Shown here: positions 1 to 8,585 of the stretch, piece after piece
How the letters are laid out: every line of letters starts with the position of its first letter
Numbering within the stretch: the stretch's first letter is position 1
The notes under the pieces: generated by a model
Told to the model about the DNA's origin: nothing
What the model saw: the letters and a program-made list of their open reading frames with translations, nothing else
Databases searched by the model: none
Made by a program: the position numbers and the translations under genes
Assembly (NCBI RefSeq): GCF_024160145.1
Contig: NZ_JAMYWQ010000013.1
Span: 53,128 to 117,127 of the forward strand
Direction of reading: 5' to 3'
From: Serratia nevei
Lineage (GTDB): Bacteria > Pseudomonadota > Gammaproteobacteria > Enterobacterales > Enterobacteriaceae
DNA: 64,000 bases

Positions 1-1
1 G

Positions 2-544
2 TTCAACAACGGCGGCTTCGGCGTTTACGGCCCGCTCAGCCGCATTTCGCGCAGCCAGCTGGAACGGCAGTTCGCCACCAACCTGTTCGGCACCCACCAG
101 CTGACTCAGCTGTTGTTGCCGGCGATGCTGCCGCACGGCGAAGGGCGCATTATCCAGACCAGTTCGGTGATGGGCCTGGTCTCCAGCGCCGGGCGCGGCG
201 CCTACGCCGCCAGCAAGTTCGCGCTGGAGGCCTGGTCGGACGCGCTGCGCATGGAGCTGCACGGCAGCGGCATTCAGGTCAGCCTGATCGAACCGGGGCC
301 GATCTCCACCCACTTTAGCCAGAACGTCAACCAGGCGCAGAGCGACAAGCCGGTGCACAACCCCGGCATCGCCAGGCGCCTGACGCTGCCGCCGGAGGCC
401 ATTCTGCCCAAGCTGCGCCACGCGCTGGAAAGCCCGCGCGCCAAACTGCGCTACCCGGTGACCCTGCTGGCGCACGCCATGAGCGTGCTGCGCCGCATTC
501 TGCCGGGCCGCTGTCTGGATTGGCTGCTGCGCAGCAACGCTTAA
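2..544 (+). CDS. ybbO: SDR-family NADP-dependent aldehyde reductase, 5'-truncated by window edge
   Basis: C-terminal part of a classical short-chain dehydrogenase/reductase; the reading frame is open from base 2, so the start codon and the nucleotide-binding Gly-rich loop lie outside the window. The NNGG motif is at the very start, followed by the SDR catalytic serine (TSSVM) and the YAASK active-site Tyr/Lys pair. The tail after the fold (residues RRILPGR) resembles E. coli YbbO, a reductase of medium and long-chain aldehydes. In E. coli ybbO sits next to ybbN (cnoX), and here cnoX starts 77 bp downstream on the same strand, which supports the identity. The substrate is known from the family, not from this sequence. 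Confidence 0.85.
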   Translation, partial: FNNGGFGVYGPLSRISRSQLERQFATNLFGTHQLTQLLLPAMLPHGEGRIIQTSSVMGLVSSAGRGAYAASKFALEAWSDALRMELHGSGIQVSLIEPGPISTHFSQNVNQAQSDKPVHNPGIARRLTLPPEAILPKLRHALESPRAKLRYPVTLLAHAMSVLRRILPGRCLDWLLRSNA

Positions 545-621
545 TTCGCCCACCGGGGTTGAAGAATGGCGGCGCGCCCCCATTTACACCCCATGGCTCC
601 GCACGATCAGAGAGAAAAAAG

Positions 622-1476
622 ATGCTAGCTCAAGCTGTTGTTGATATTAACGAAACTAACCTGCACCAGACGCTGGAACAATCGATGTCCATTCCGGTGC
701 TGTTCTACTTCTGGTCCGAGCGCAGCCAACACTGCCTGCAGCTCACGCCGGTGCTGGACAAGCTGGCGGCGGAATACGCCGGTCAGTTCATTCTGGCCAA
801 GGTGGACTGCGACGCCGAACAGATGATCGCCTCCCAGTTCGGGCTGCGCTCCATTCCGACGGTCTACCTGTTCAAAGACGGCCAGCCGGTCGACGGCTTC
901 CAGGGCCCGCAGCCCGAAGAAGCGATCCGCGACTTGCTGCAGCGTTTCCTGCCGAAGGAAGAAGATCTGAAACTGGCGCAGGCGCAGGAACTGCTGGCCG
1001 CCGGCAACGCCGCCGAAGCGCTGCCGCTGCTGAAAGACGCCTGGCAGAGCAGCCAACAGCGCAGCGACATCGGCCTGACCCTGGCCGAAACCCAGATCGC
1101 GCTCAACCGCAGCGAAGACGCCGAAGCGGTGCTGGCAACCATCCCGCTGCAGGATCGCGATACCCGCTATCAGGGCCTGGTGGCGCAGATTGAACTGTTG
1201 AAGCAGGCGGCGGACACGCCGGAAATCCAACAGCTGCAACAGCAGGTGCAGCAGCAGCCGGACAACGTTGAGCTGGCAGTGCAGCTGGCGCTGCAGCTGC
1301 ATCAGGTCGGGCGTAACGAAGAAGCGCTGGAACTGCTGATGGGGCATCTGAAGAAAGATCTGGCCGCCGCCAATGGCAACGCGCGCAAGACCCTGATGGA
1401 CATTCTGGCCGCGCTCGGCACCGGCGACGCGCTGGCCGCTAAGTATCGCCGCCAGCTGTACTCCCTGCTGTACTGA
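622..1476 (+). CDS. cnoX: chaperedoxin CnoX (YbbN), thioredoxin-like co-chaperone
   Basis: A 284-residue protein, the same length as E. coli CnoX/YbbN. The N-terminal thioredoxin fold (about residues 1-110) carries SQHC where thioredoxins have CxxC, so it should lack ordinary disulfide reductase activity. The rest is a TPR-like helical domain (about 115-284) ending in [11 protein letters not shown], as in the E. coli protein. The family binds unfolding clients under hypochlorous-acid stress and passes them to GroEL and DnaK. An in-frame upstream ATG at 520 overlaps ybbO and would add 34 poorly conserved residues. The ATG at 622, preceded by a purine-rich GAGAGAAAAAAG, gives the family length and was chosen. 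Confidence 0.95.
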   Translation: MLAQAVVDINETNLHQTLEQSMSIPVLFYFWSERSQHCLQLTPVLDKLAAEYAGQFILAKVDCDAEQMIASQFGLRSIPTVYLFKDGQPVDGFQGPQPEEAIRDLLQRFLPKEEDLKLAQAQELLAAGNAAEALPLLKDAWQSSQQRSDIGLTLAETQIALNRSEDAEAVLATIPLQDRDTRYQGLVAQIELLKQAADTPEIQQLQQQVQQQPDNVELAVQLALQLHQVGRNEEALELLMGHLKKDLAAANGNARKTLMDILAALGTGDALAAKYRRQLYSLLY

Positions 1477-1603
1477 TATACCCTTCGTCTTTCCAGCCGC
1501 ATCGTTGTTGGCTGCATGTTCGAACCCCAGTCACTTAGTTATCTAAGCTCCTGGGGTCTCTCACGTTTGCCGCCTGGACGCAACTGGAAATCCATTGGGT
1601 ATA
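1477..1603 (-). repeat. ERIC element 1 (127 bp)
   Basis: Full-length enterobacterial repetitive intergenic consensus element in reverse orientation. It begins and ends with TATACCC/GGGTATA and has the ERIC core CTAAGCTCCTGGGG. It starts at the base directly after the cnoX stop codon, so its hairpin can form at the 3' end of the cnoX transcript. Confidence 0.93.
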
Positions 1604-1632
1604 TCTGTTGTCCCAAAGTAAATATTGAGGGG

Positions 1633-1760
1633 TATCCCCTAAATAGTTCGAGTTGCATCAAGGCGGCAAGTTTGTAAGTCCCCGGGAGCTTACTCAAGTA
1701 AGCGACCGGGGCGCGCAAACGCAAGCCAACACAGATGCAGCTTGAAATATGACGGGGATA
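1633..1760 (+). repeat. ERIC element 2 (about 128 bp)
   Basis: Second ERIC element in forward orientation, recognised by GTTGCATCAAGGCGGCAAG, the core GGGAGCTTACTCAAGTAAG and the end GAAATATGACGGGGATA. It stops one base before the cfa stop codon. With element 1 it is an inverted pair separated by only 29 bp, filling the convergent cnoX/cfa gap. Confidence 0.93.
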
Positions 1761-2912
1761 TCAACGATAGACCCGCACCCCGCCCTCCACGCCCGCCGGG
1801 CTGAACAACATCTGCCACAGCTGAATGTTGCGCGAACGGAACGCGCCGGCGCAGGCATTCAGGTAGTAAGTGAACATGCGTTCGAAGCGCTCCGAATAGC
1901 CGCCGGCCAACGCTGGCCACACCCGTTTGAAGTTCTCCAGCCAGGCCATCAGCGTGCGATCGTAATCGGCGCCAAAGTTGTGCCAATCCTCCATCACGAA
2001 ACGCCCTTCGCTGGCCTCGGCGATATGCCGCACCGAAGGCAGGCAGCCGTTGGGGAAGATGTATTTGTCTATCCAGGCGTCGACGTTGAGATCGGTCTGA
2101 TTGGAACCGATGGTGTGCAGCAGGAACAGGCCATCCGGCTTCAGGTTGCGCGCCGCGACGCTGAAATAGGTCTCGTAGTTTTTCGGCCCGACGTGCTCGA
2201 ACATGCCGACCGACACGATGCGATCGAACTGGCGATCCAGATCGCGGTAGTCCTGCAGCAAGATCTCGACGTCCAGCCCCGCGCAGCGTGCCTGCGCCAG
2301 CTTCTGCTGCTCGGCGGAAATGGTCACGCCGTGCACCGAGACGCCGTAGTTTTGCGCCGCAAACTGCGCCAACCCGCCCCAGCCGCAGCCGATATCCAGC
2401 AGCGTCATGCCCGGTTTCAGCTGCAGTTTTTCGCAGATCATCCGCAGCTTGGCCTGCTGCGCCTGCTCCAGCGTCTGCGCCTCTTTCCAGTAGCCGCAGG
2501 AGTATTGCATGTAAGGGTCGAGCATCGCCCGGAACAGGTCGTTGCCGATGTCGTAGTGCTCTTTGCCCACCTGCCAGGCGCGCTTGCGCGATTGGCGGTT
2601 GAACAGCCGGGCATAGGCGATACGCGCGATGTCGCTCAGGCTTTTCGGCAGCCGCTCATCGACGCCGGCCTGCAGAATGCGGGTGAACAGCATGTCCAGC
2701 CGTTCGCACTCCCACCAGCCGTCCATATAGCCTTCGCCAAAACCGAGCGAGCCTTCCTGCAAAATGCGTTTGAACAGCGCCGGGTTGTGCACCCGGATAT
2801 CCCAGGCGCGCGGGCCGTTGATGGCGACGCCGGCTTCCGCCAACATCTCCTCCACAATGCGATACCAGCGATCCTTCTTCTGGGCGAGTTCATCAACACT
2901 GAGCGAATCCAT
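1761..2912 (-). CDS. cfa: cyclopropane-fatty-acyl-phospholipid synthase
   Basis: A 383-residue enzyme (E. coli Cfa has 382) that transfers a methylene group from S-adenosylmethionine to unsaturated acyl chains of membrane phospholipids, mostly in stationary phase. Visible landmarks are the N-terminal lipid-binding part (EGSLGFGEGYMDGWWE), the SAM-binding motif LLDIGCGWGGLA, SVGMFEHVGPKNY, and the C-terminal FTYYLNACAGAFR. In-frame starts exist at 2936 and 2969, but ATG 2912 has AAGGA five bases upstream and matches the E. coli N-terminus, so it was chosen. The gene sits between cnoX and qmcA, where E. coli has other genes, and converges on cnoX across two ERIC elements. Confidence 0.95.
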   Translation of the reverse strand: MDSLSVDELAQKKDRWYRIVEEMLAEAGVAINGPRAWDIRVHNPALFKRILQEGSLGFGEGYMDGWWECERLDMLFTRILQAGVDERLPKSLSDIARIAYARLFNRQSRKRAWQVGKEHYDIGNDLFRAMLDPYMQYSCGYWKEAQTLEQAQQAKLRMICEKLQLKPGMTLLDIGCGWGGLAQFAAQNYGVSVHGVTISAEQQKLAQARCAGLDVEILLQDYRDLDRQFDRIVSVGMFEHVGPKNYETYFSVAARNLKPDGLFLLHTIGSNQTDLNVDAWIDKYIFPNGCLPSVRHIAEASEGRFVMEDWHNFGADYDRTLMAWLENFKRVWPALAGGYSERFERMFTYYLNACAGAFRSRNIQLWQMLFSPAGVEGGVRVYR

Positions 2913-2943
2913 AACAATCCTTGGCCGAAATGTCATTTCAAAA

Positions 2944-2950
2944 AGCATAG
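2944..2950 (-). promoter_or_regulatory. possible sigma-S type -10 element of cfa
   Basis: On the minus strand the sequence CTATGCTT lies about 25-30 bases before the transcription start expected for the cfa ATG. It is one mismatch from the extended sigma-S -10 CTATACTT. E. coli cfa is known to have a sigma-S promoter close to the gene. No good -35 is seen at standard spacing, which fits a stationary-phase promoter but is weak evidence. The remaining cfa/qmcA gap (2951-3237) is AT-rich near 3020-3060 and shows nothing else clear. Confidence 0.35.
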
Positions 2951-3237
2951 TCGCAAATAGAAATGACAAATTTTTGACGGTAAATACGGGGGTGTTTTTA
3001 CTCTAGCCAAGGCGAGCAACATCATGAAATGAATAAAAATTATTGAAATCATGCCATTTAGGCATACTTATCCGTCAACTGTGCCAGACTTATCTTAATG
3101 ACGTTTTTCTCCCTGTTTAAAGTCGCAGATCCGCTCATCGCGATGCCGCCGGTCTCCTGGATTAAGTCACGGTAACGGTAGGCATTTTTCCGGCGCTGAC
3201 GTAATATCTGTTTACATATGTCTGACAGGAGGTTTGC

Positions 3238-4143
3238 ATGCTTACTTTTATTCCCATCGTGATCGTCGTCGCGCTGATTGTGGTGTTCGCCGGCGTCAAA
3301 ATTGTGCCGCAGGGGTTCCAATGGACGGTTGAACGCTTCGGCCGCTACACCAAAACGCTGATGCCGGGGCTGAACCTGGTGGTGCCGTTCATGGATCGCA
3401 TCGGCCGTAAAATCAATATGATGGAGCAGGTGTTGGACATCCCCTCGCAGGAAGTCATTTCCCGCGATAACGCCAACGTCGCCATCGACGCCGTGTGCTT
3501 TATCCAGGTGGTCGATCCGGCGCGCGCCGCCTACGAGGTCAGCAACCTCGAACAGGCGATCGTCAACCTGACCATGACCAACTTCCGTACCGTGCTCGGC
3601 TCGATGGAGCTGGACGAAATGCTGTCGCAGCGCGACAGCATCAACAGCCGCCTGCTGCACATCGTCGATGAAGCGACCAATCCGTGGGGGGTGAAAATCA
3701 CCCGTATCGAGATCCGCGACGTGCGGCCACCGGCGGAACTGATCGCCTCGATGAACGCCCAGATGAAGGCCGAACGCACCAAGCGCGCCGACATCCTGGA
3801 GGCGGAAGGGGTGCGTCAGGCGGCCATTCTGCGCGCCGAAGGGGAGAAACAATCGCAGATCCTGAAGGCCGAGGGCGAGCGTCAGTCGGCATTCCTGCAG
3901 GCGGAAGCGCGTGAACGCGCCGCCGAGGCCGAAGCGCGTGCCACCCAGCTGGTGTCCGACGCCATCGCCAGCGGCAACATTCAGGCGGTGAACTACTTCG
4001 TGGCGCAGAAATACACCGACGCGCTGCAGAAGATCGGTTCCGCCAACAACAGCAAGGTGGTGATGATGCCGCTGGACGCCAGCAGCCTGCTCGGCTCAAT
4101 CGGCGGCATTACCGAGTTGCTGAAAGAAAGCAAAGGCAAATAA
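3238..4143 (+). CDS. qmcA: QmcA, stomatin/prohibitin/flotillin (SPFH) membrane protein
   Basis: A 301-residue SPFH-domain protein with one N-terminal membrane anchor (about residues 2-20, [19 protein letters not shown]), then the band-7 domain (about 25-190) and a long Ala/Glu-rich coiled-coil tail typical of oligomerising stomatin homologues. E. coli QmcA (YbbK) is 305 residues, is membrane-anchored, and has been linked genetically to the FtsH/HflKC quality-control system. The start at 3238 follows a strong CAGGAGG. Two bases separate its stop from ybbJ, so the two form a short operon, a pairing common in bacteria (SPFH plus NfeD). Confidence 0.95.
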   Translation: MLTFIPIVIVVALIVVFAGVKIVPQGFQWTVERFGRYTKTLMPGLNLVVPFMDRIGRKINMMEQVLDIPSQEVISRDNANVAIDAVCFIQVVDPARAAYEVSNLEQAIVNLTMTNFRTVLGSMELDEMLSQRDSINSRLLHIVDEATNPWGVKITRIEIRDVRPPAELIASMNAQMKAERTKRADILEAEGVRQAAILRAEGEKQSQILKAEGERQSAFLQAEARERAAEAEARATQLVSDAIASGNIQAVNYFVAQKYTDALQKIGSANNSKVVMMPLDASSLLGSIGGITELLKESKGK

Positions 4144-4145
4144 TC

Positions 4146-4607
4146 ATGCTCGAACTGATCGCGGCGAATCCACTGTGGTTTTGGCTCTCCCTCGGGGGCG
4201 TATTGTTGGCGGCGGAAATGCTCGGTGCCGGCGGCTACCTGCTGTGGAGCGGCGTGGCGGCGCTGTTGGTCGGCGCCTTGATCTGGCTGCTGCCACCGCT
4301 CTCCTGGGCGTGGCAGGGCGTGATCTTCGCCGCCCTGACCGTCGTCGTCGCCTATCTGTGGTGGTACTGGCTGCGCCGGCACCCGGCGGCCGCATCCGGC
4401 GGCTCGCCGGTGCTCAACCAGCGCAACCGCCAGCTGATCGGCACCCGCGCCACGCTGACGGAGCCGATGCACAACGGCATGGGGCGCATCAATATCGGCG
4501 ACAGCAGCTGGCGCGCGCAGGCAGCGGAAGATCTGCCCGCCGGCACCGAAGTGGAAGTGGTGGCGGTGGAAGGGGTCACGCTGGTGATCCGCGCCATCAG
4601 CCGTTAA
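4146..4607 (+). CDS. ybbJ: YbbJ, NfeD-like inner-membrane partner of QmcA
   Basis: A 153-residue NfeD-family protein (E. coli YbbJ has 152). The N-terminal half holds two to three hydrophobic segments (about residues 8-75, rich in Leu/Trp/Gly). The C-terminal half is a soluble OB-fold domain starting near [15 protein letters not shown]. NfeD proteins are almost always encoded beside an SPFH protein, as with qmcA here, and probably act with it in the membrane; no catalytic protease part is present in this short type. Its stop overlaps the cueR stop on the other strand by two bases. Confidence 0.93.
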   Translation: MLELIAANPLWFWLSLGGVLLAAEMLGAGGYLLWSGVAALLVGALIWLLPPLSWAWQGVIFAALTVVVAYLWWYWLRRHPAAASGGSPVLNQRNRQLIGTRATLTEPMHNGMGRINIGDSSWRAQAAEDLPAGTEVEVVAVEGVTLVIRAISR

Positions 4608-5005
4608 TTCGAACGACAACACCCCGCCAGGTTATTGATGATGGGGCACTCCGCCCCCTCGTCGCCCGGGCATTGGTCGGCCAGCGTCAGCAGACGCTGG
4701 CGCATTTCCCCCAATTCGCTGATGTGCTTTTCGATCTCCGCCACCTTCTGCAGCGTGCGCGCCTTCACGTCGGCGCTGTGGCGGGCCGGATCGTTGAACA
4801 ACGCCACCAGCTCGCGGCACTCGTCCAGGTTGAAGCCCACCTGCCGCGCCTGGCGCAGCAGCGTCAGCTCTTCGACATGTTTCGCACAATAGTGGCGGTA
4901 ACCGTTATCGCTGCGAATCGGGGCGGTAATCAGCGCTTTCTCTTCGTAAAAACGAATTGTTTTGCTGGTTAAGCCAGTTTTCTTCGCGACGTCGCTAATA
5001 TTCAT
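4604..5005 (-). CDS. cueR: CueR, Cu(I)-responsive MerR-family regulator
   Basis: A 133-residue MerR-type activator (E. coli CueR has 135). The N-terminal winged helix ([21 protein letters not shown]) is followed by the dimerisation helix and the Cu(I)-binding loop, with two cysteines in CPGDEGAEC (Cys-x7-Cys) and the trailing CC pair seen in CueR. It should activate copA from the 19-bp-spaced promoter at 26471. In E. coli the two genes are close; here the 21-kb pig cluster separates them. CGGAGG five bases before ATG 5005 supports the start. Confidence 0.96.
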   Translation of the reverse strand: MNISDVAKKTGLTSKTIRFYEEKALITAPIRSDNGYRHYCAKHVEELTLLRQARQVGFNLDECRELVALFNDPARHSADVKARTLQKVAEIEKHISELGEMRQRLLTLADQCPGDEGAECPIINNLAGCCRSN

Positions 5006-5041
5006 TTTTTCCTCCGGAATGCTCGCCCCTGTTCACCGCCT

Positions 5042-5070
5042 ATCTTAAGCCGCTTTCCGCTACTCACCAA
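5042..5070 (-). promoter_or_regulatory. predicted cueR promoter
   Basis: On the minus strand, -35 TTGGTG (5070-5065) and -10 TAAGAT (5047-5042) are separated by 17 bp, about 36 bases before the cueR ATG. The match is 4/6 and 5/6 to sigma-70. This is a pattern match only. Confidence 0.45.
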
Positions 5071-5415
5071 GCCGCAACGCCCCACCCCCGATACCGATGA
5101 GAAACCGCTAATAACATCCAGAATATAAATAATTCACATTAAAAGCATTCACCAAAAAACAATAGACAATCTAATATATTAAAAAATGACCAAATTAAGA
5201 TTTTTATTATATGTAAATTATTGTGTATAAATAACACAAAATAAAACACATAAAAAACAAACAATTAAAAATACACCTTAACAAATCTGTAATAACAAAC
5301 CACATAAATAAACATTTACTTACATTTACCCTTATCTTGGCTGTTTGAGTTTTACCGGTCACCACACTAGAAATATTAGCTAATTTAACCTCTCAACCCG
5401 ATGGCGGAGTTCGTC
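5071..5415 (+). promoter_or_regulatory. AT-rich leader and presumed pig promoter region
   Basis: About 345 bp between cueR and pigA without a gene. From about 5100 to 5335 it is strikingly AT-rich (long A and T runs, e.g. AACAATTAAAAATACACC), in sharp contrast to the GC-rich flanks. The best sigma-70 match near pigA is TTGAGT (5345-5350), a 17-bp spacer and TAGAAA (5368-5373), each 4/6, which would place the start near 5380. The AT-rich tract is the kind of DNA bound by H-NS and is the natural place for the many known inputs on pig expression, but no specific operator can be assigned by eye. Confidence 0.5.
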
Positions 5416-6573
5416 ATGGATTTTAATTTATCAAGTGAGCAGCAGGCTCTAAGCGAGTCCGCTCAGCGTTTTGCCCGCGAGGTGCTGGATCAGGATGCGC
5501 ATGATCGGCTTTCACGACAGGTATTAAGCCTGGATTTGTGGCGACAAGCCGCCGCTTATGGTTTTACCCGAGCCCCCGTGGCGACCTCGTTCGGCGGATT
5601 GGGCCTGAGCGCTCTCGATACCGCGCTGATGATTGAGGCGCTGGGTAAAGGCAGCCGCGATATCGGCATGTCCTTCTCGCTCTGCGCCCATCTGTGCGCC
5701 TGCGTGATCCCGCTCTTTCGCTTCGGTTCCGAGGCATTGAAAGCACAGTATCTCGAAGCGTTGGCCGCCGGAAAACTGATCGCGGCGAATGCGGCGACGG
5801 AGCCGGAAGCCGGCTCCGATATTTACGCGATGAAATCGGCCGCACAGCCCTGTGATGGCGGCTACCGGCTCAACGGAAGCAAAATTTTCATCACCAACGC
5901 ACCGATTGCCGACATCTTCATCGTCTATGCAAAAACCCATCCCGAACAGGGTTTTATGGGCGTCAGCGCCTTCTTGCTAGAGAAAGGAACGCCAGGCTTA
6001 CAGGTCGGCGCCGTCAGCCCGAAAGACTGCCTCTCCAACTGCCCGTGGAGCGAACTGACCTTCAACGACGTCTTCATTCCAGAGGCCCAGCGAATCGGTA
6101 TGCCGGGCGCCGGCGGTGCCATCTTCCACGATTCCATGATCTGGGAAAAGGGCTGCCTGTCGGCGCTGTTTATCGGCGCCATGGAGCGCGTGCTCGACAG
6201 CGCGCTGGACTATGCCAAACAACGCCGACAATTCGGCAAAGCGATCGGCCAATTTCAGTCCGTCTCCAACCGCATCATCGATATGAAACTGCGTCTGGAA
6301 CAGTGTCGGCTGATGCTCTACCGCGCCTGCTGGAAACACGATCGGGGCCAGGATGCCGAGATCGACATCGCCATGAGCAAACTGTTGATTTCCGAATATG
6401 CCGTGCAGTCGGCGCTGGACGCGATTCAAATCTTCGGCGGCGCCGGCATGGATCAAGAACTCGGTCTGGTGCGCCACTTGCTGAACGTGATCCCCAGCCG
6501 GATCTTTTCCGGCACTAACGAAATACAAAAAGAAATCGTCGCCCGCAAGCTGGGCCTGCGTGGAGGCGCATGA
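5416..6573 (+). CDS. pigA: PigA, L-prolyl-PCP dehydrogenase
   Basis: A 385-residue acyl-CoA-dehydrogenase-fold flavoenzyme. In prodigiosin biosynthesis it oxidises L-prolyl-S-PigG by four electrons to pyrrolyl-2-carboxyl-S-PigG, the first ring of the bipyrrole branch. Visible are the FAD-binding region AANAATEPEAGSDIYAM and FITNAP, and the C-terminal QIFGGAGMDQELGLVRHL with the FSGTNEIQ signature. With the start at 5416, the glutamate in MIWEKG is residue 244, the position of the catalytic base reported for this subfamily. That start has GGCGGAG seven bases upstream; the in-frame ATG at 5401 has no ribosome-binding site. First gene of the operon; its stop overlaps pigB (ATGA). Confidence 0.97.
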   Translation: MDFNLSSEQQALSESAQRFAREVLDQDAHDRLSRQVLSLDLWRQAAAYGFTRAPVATSFGGLGLSALDTALMIEALGKGSRDIGMSFSLCAHLCACVIPLFRFGSEALKAQYLEALAAGKLIAANAATEPEAGSDIYAMKSAAQPCDGGYRLNGSKIFITNAPIADIFIVYAKTHPEQGFMGVSAFLLEKGTPGLQVGAVSPKDCLSNCPWSELTFNDVFIPEAQRIGMPGAGGAIFHDSMIWEKGCLSALFIGAMERVLDSALDYAKQRRQFGKAIGQFQSVSNRIIDMKLRLEQCRLMLYRACWKHDRGQDAEIDIAMSKLLISEYAVQSALDAIQIFGGAGMDQELGLVRHLLNVIPSRIFSGTNEIQKEIVARKLGLRGGA

Positions 6574-8585
6574 TGATCGTTCAACGCGTTTTTGCCGTGC
6601 TCTACATGTTGGCCGGCCTGGCGAAAGCCTTCCCTCAGTTGGAGAACGTCGCCGATATTCTGCAGCAGGCGGCCGTGACGAACCAGGGAACCTGGTACGC
6701 CGGGGTGACGGTTTGGCTGGCGGCACATGGCGCAGCGGTTAACGTGCTGACCGGCGTGGCGCTGTTTGCCTCCGGTGCGGTCTTGATGTTCAACCCGCGC
6801 TGGACGACGTTGATCATCTACTGCCAGCTGCTGATGATGGCAGGATTTGTCACGATCCTGCACCGCGCCCAGCCACAGGTCATGTTGCTCGATGCGATTT
6901 TCGCGCTGGCGGCGCTGTACATGCTGCGTCAGCAACACCACCGCAAACCCAAGCCGCGCACCTTCCCCACGCGCGACTTTTCCACGCCCACGCCGGCGGC
7001 TGGCGGCCCGGTAACGCCCCCGCTAGACGGTGAATATGACGTGGTCATCATCGGCGGCGGCGTCTCCGGTTTGGCCGCGGCCAGCGAACTGACCGATCGC
7101 CGGGTTTTGGTGCTGGAAAAAAGTGCCTCCTTCGGCGGCAACGCCCGCTACAGCGCGCTGAACCGCCTGAAGTTTCCCATCGCCGGCGTCTGCTTCCAGG
7201 AACCGCTGCCGGATTCTTTCATGCTGCAGCTGCTGAAGAAGATCGGTTTGAGCGGCGCCTATAAATCCAATGAAAAGGACACGTTGGTGTTTTTCGACAC
7301 CTTCTTGCTGCTCCGCTGCCTGGGTGAAGTCGTCGTCGGTTTTCTCAAACAGCCGGTCTACCTGCTGAAACCCGCCGTCTGGCGCCTGACGGGACAACTG
7401 TTCCTGCATGCCCTGATCGGCAAACCTTACGTTATCGCGGCAAAACAGCTGGGCGATCCGATCTTTGCCGATCTGTACGCCTTCCTGGATACTTTCTCGC
7501 CGAACGGCAAGCGGTATCCCAGCCTGCCCTGGACGCCCGAGAGCGCCTGGAGCGAAGCGCATATGACGCTGCTCGACAATATCCCGCTGTACACTTATCT
7601 ATTCGAACCGCACAAGCTGGGCCACATCCCGGAGGATCTGCGGCCCCCGAGAAAACTCGGCAAGCTGGTGGAGAATGCCGTCAGCACCACGCTGCGCGTG
7701 GAATGTCTCGATATCCGCGAAGTCTCCGCCTATGTCGGATTGCACTTCCTGGTCGGATATTTACGCGGCAATCTGGTCACGCTGCCGGGCGGTAACGGCA
7801 GCATCAGCGCCGGGCTGCACGACTATCTCGATGTGCAAAACAACGTCAGGCTGCAAAGCCGCGTACAGCTTAAAAGCATCACGCCCGGCAGCGACGAAAC
7901 GGTGATCAGGCTAAGCGTCAATGGCACGGCCAGCGAAATCAGAGCCAAACAAGTGATCTGGGCCGCCCCCAAAACGCATTTGCCCAACTGGCTGCCCACC
8001 CTGCCCAAAGAGCAATTGGCGGCGATTCGCCAGATCCGCCACGAAGATTACTATCTGGCGAACGTGCTGTTGAAAAGACCGATCCTCGAACGCTCGTTCG
8101 GCGGCTATCTGATCGAGCCGAAAAATGCCCGCACGCCTTACTATTGGAGCAAAGCCGGCACCTGTCTGGTCGCCAATTGGATGGACAATCACCTCAACGC
8201 GGAAGCCGGGGTATTAACCCTGCTCAAACCGACCACCCGCCCAGAGCGGCAAGGCCGCACCGCGCAAAACGAGTTCCCGGCGCTGCAGCAACAGACCTAT
8301 GTCGAAATCGCCAAAGTGCTGGGCAACATGGGCATTGACGCCGACATCATTGAAGACATTCAAATCTGGTTCTGGCCCGCGGGTCTGGTAACCTCGGTTG
8401 CCGGGCAACAGGCCCAGGGGGTGTTTCACCAGGCCAGCAGGCCGTTTGAAAATATTCACTTCGCCAATCAGGACAGCGTAGGCATCGGTAATATCGAAAG
8501 CGCGGTGTTAGCCGGGCTGAACGCTGCCAAAGCGGTGAAAGAACGCCTCACAATGCCCGCAACGCCTGCGGAGATCATGCCATGA
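6570..8585 (+). CDS. pigB: PigB, flavin-dependent dihydropyrrole oxidase
   Basis: A 671-residue protein that oxidises the dihydropyrrole H2MAP to 2-methyl-3-n-amylpyrrole (MAP). Residues 1 to about 130 contain around four hydrophobic segments and look like a DoxX-type membrane domain. The FAD-dependent amine-oxidase-like part begins near residue 155 ([16 protein letters not shown], Gly-rich loop at 162-167, then [13 protein letters not shown]). The membrane domain suggests that MAP is finished at the inner membrane. The ATG at 6570 overlaps the pigA stop; a second ATG at 6573 has better spacing to GGAGG and could be the true start. Confidence 0.96.
   Translation: MMIVQRVFAVLYMLAGLAKAFPQLENVADILQQAAVTNQGTWYAGVTVWLAAHGAAVNVLTGVALFASGAVLMFNPRWTTLIIYCQLLMMAGFVTILHRAQPQVMLLDAIFALAALYMLRQQHHRKPKPRTFPTRDFSTPTPAAGGPVTPPLDGEYDVVIIGGGVSGLAAASELTDRRVLVLEKSASFGGNARYSALNRLKFPIAGVCFQEPLPDSFMLQLLKKIGLSGAYKSNEKDTLVFFDTFLLLRCLGEVVVGFLKQPVYLLKPAVWRLTGQLFLHALIGKPYVIAAKQLGDPIFADLYAFLDTFSPNGKRYPSLPWTPESAWSEAHMTLLDNIPLYTYLFEPHKLGHIPEDLRPPRKLGKLVENAVSTTLRVECLDIREVSAYVGLHFLVGYLRGNLVTLPGGNGSISAGLHDYLDVQNNVRLQSRVQLKSITPGSDETVIRLSVNGTASEIRAKQVIWAAPKTHLPNWLPTLPKEQLAAIRQIRHEDYYLANVLLKRPILERSFGGYLIEPKNARTPYYWSKAGTCLVANWMDNHLNAEAGVLTLLKPTTRPERQGRTAQNEFPALQQQTYVEIAKVLGNMGIDADIIEDIQIWFWPAGLVTSVAGQQAQGVFHQASRPFENIHFANQDSVGIGNIESAVLAGLNAAKAVKERLTMPATPAEIMP

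Noticed and set aside
3058..3852. 264-residue minus-strand frame covering the qmcA promoter and gene start
   Set aside because: It is antisense to a well-supported SPFH gene and lacks any recognisable domain or start site.
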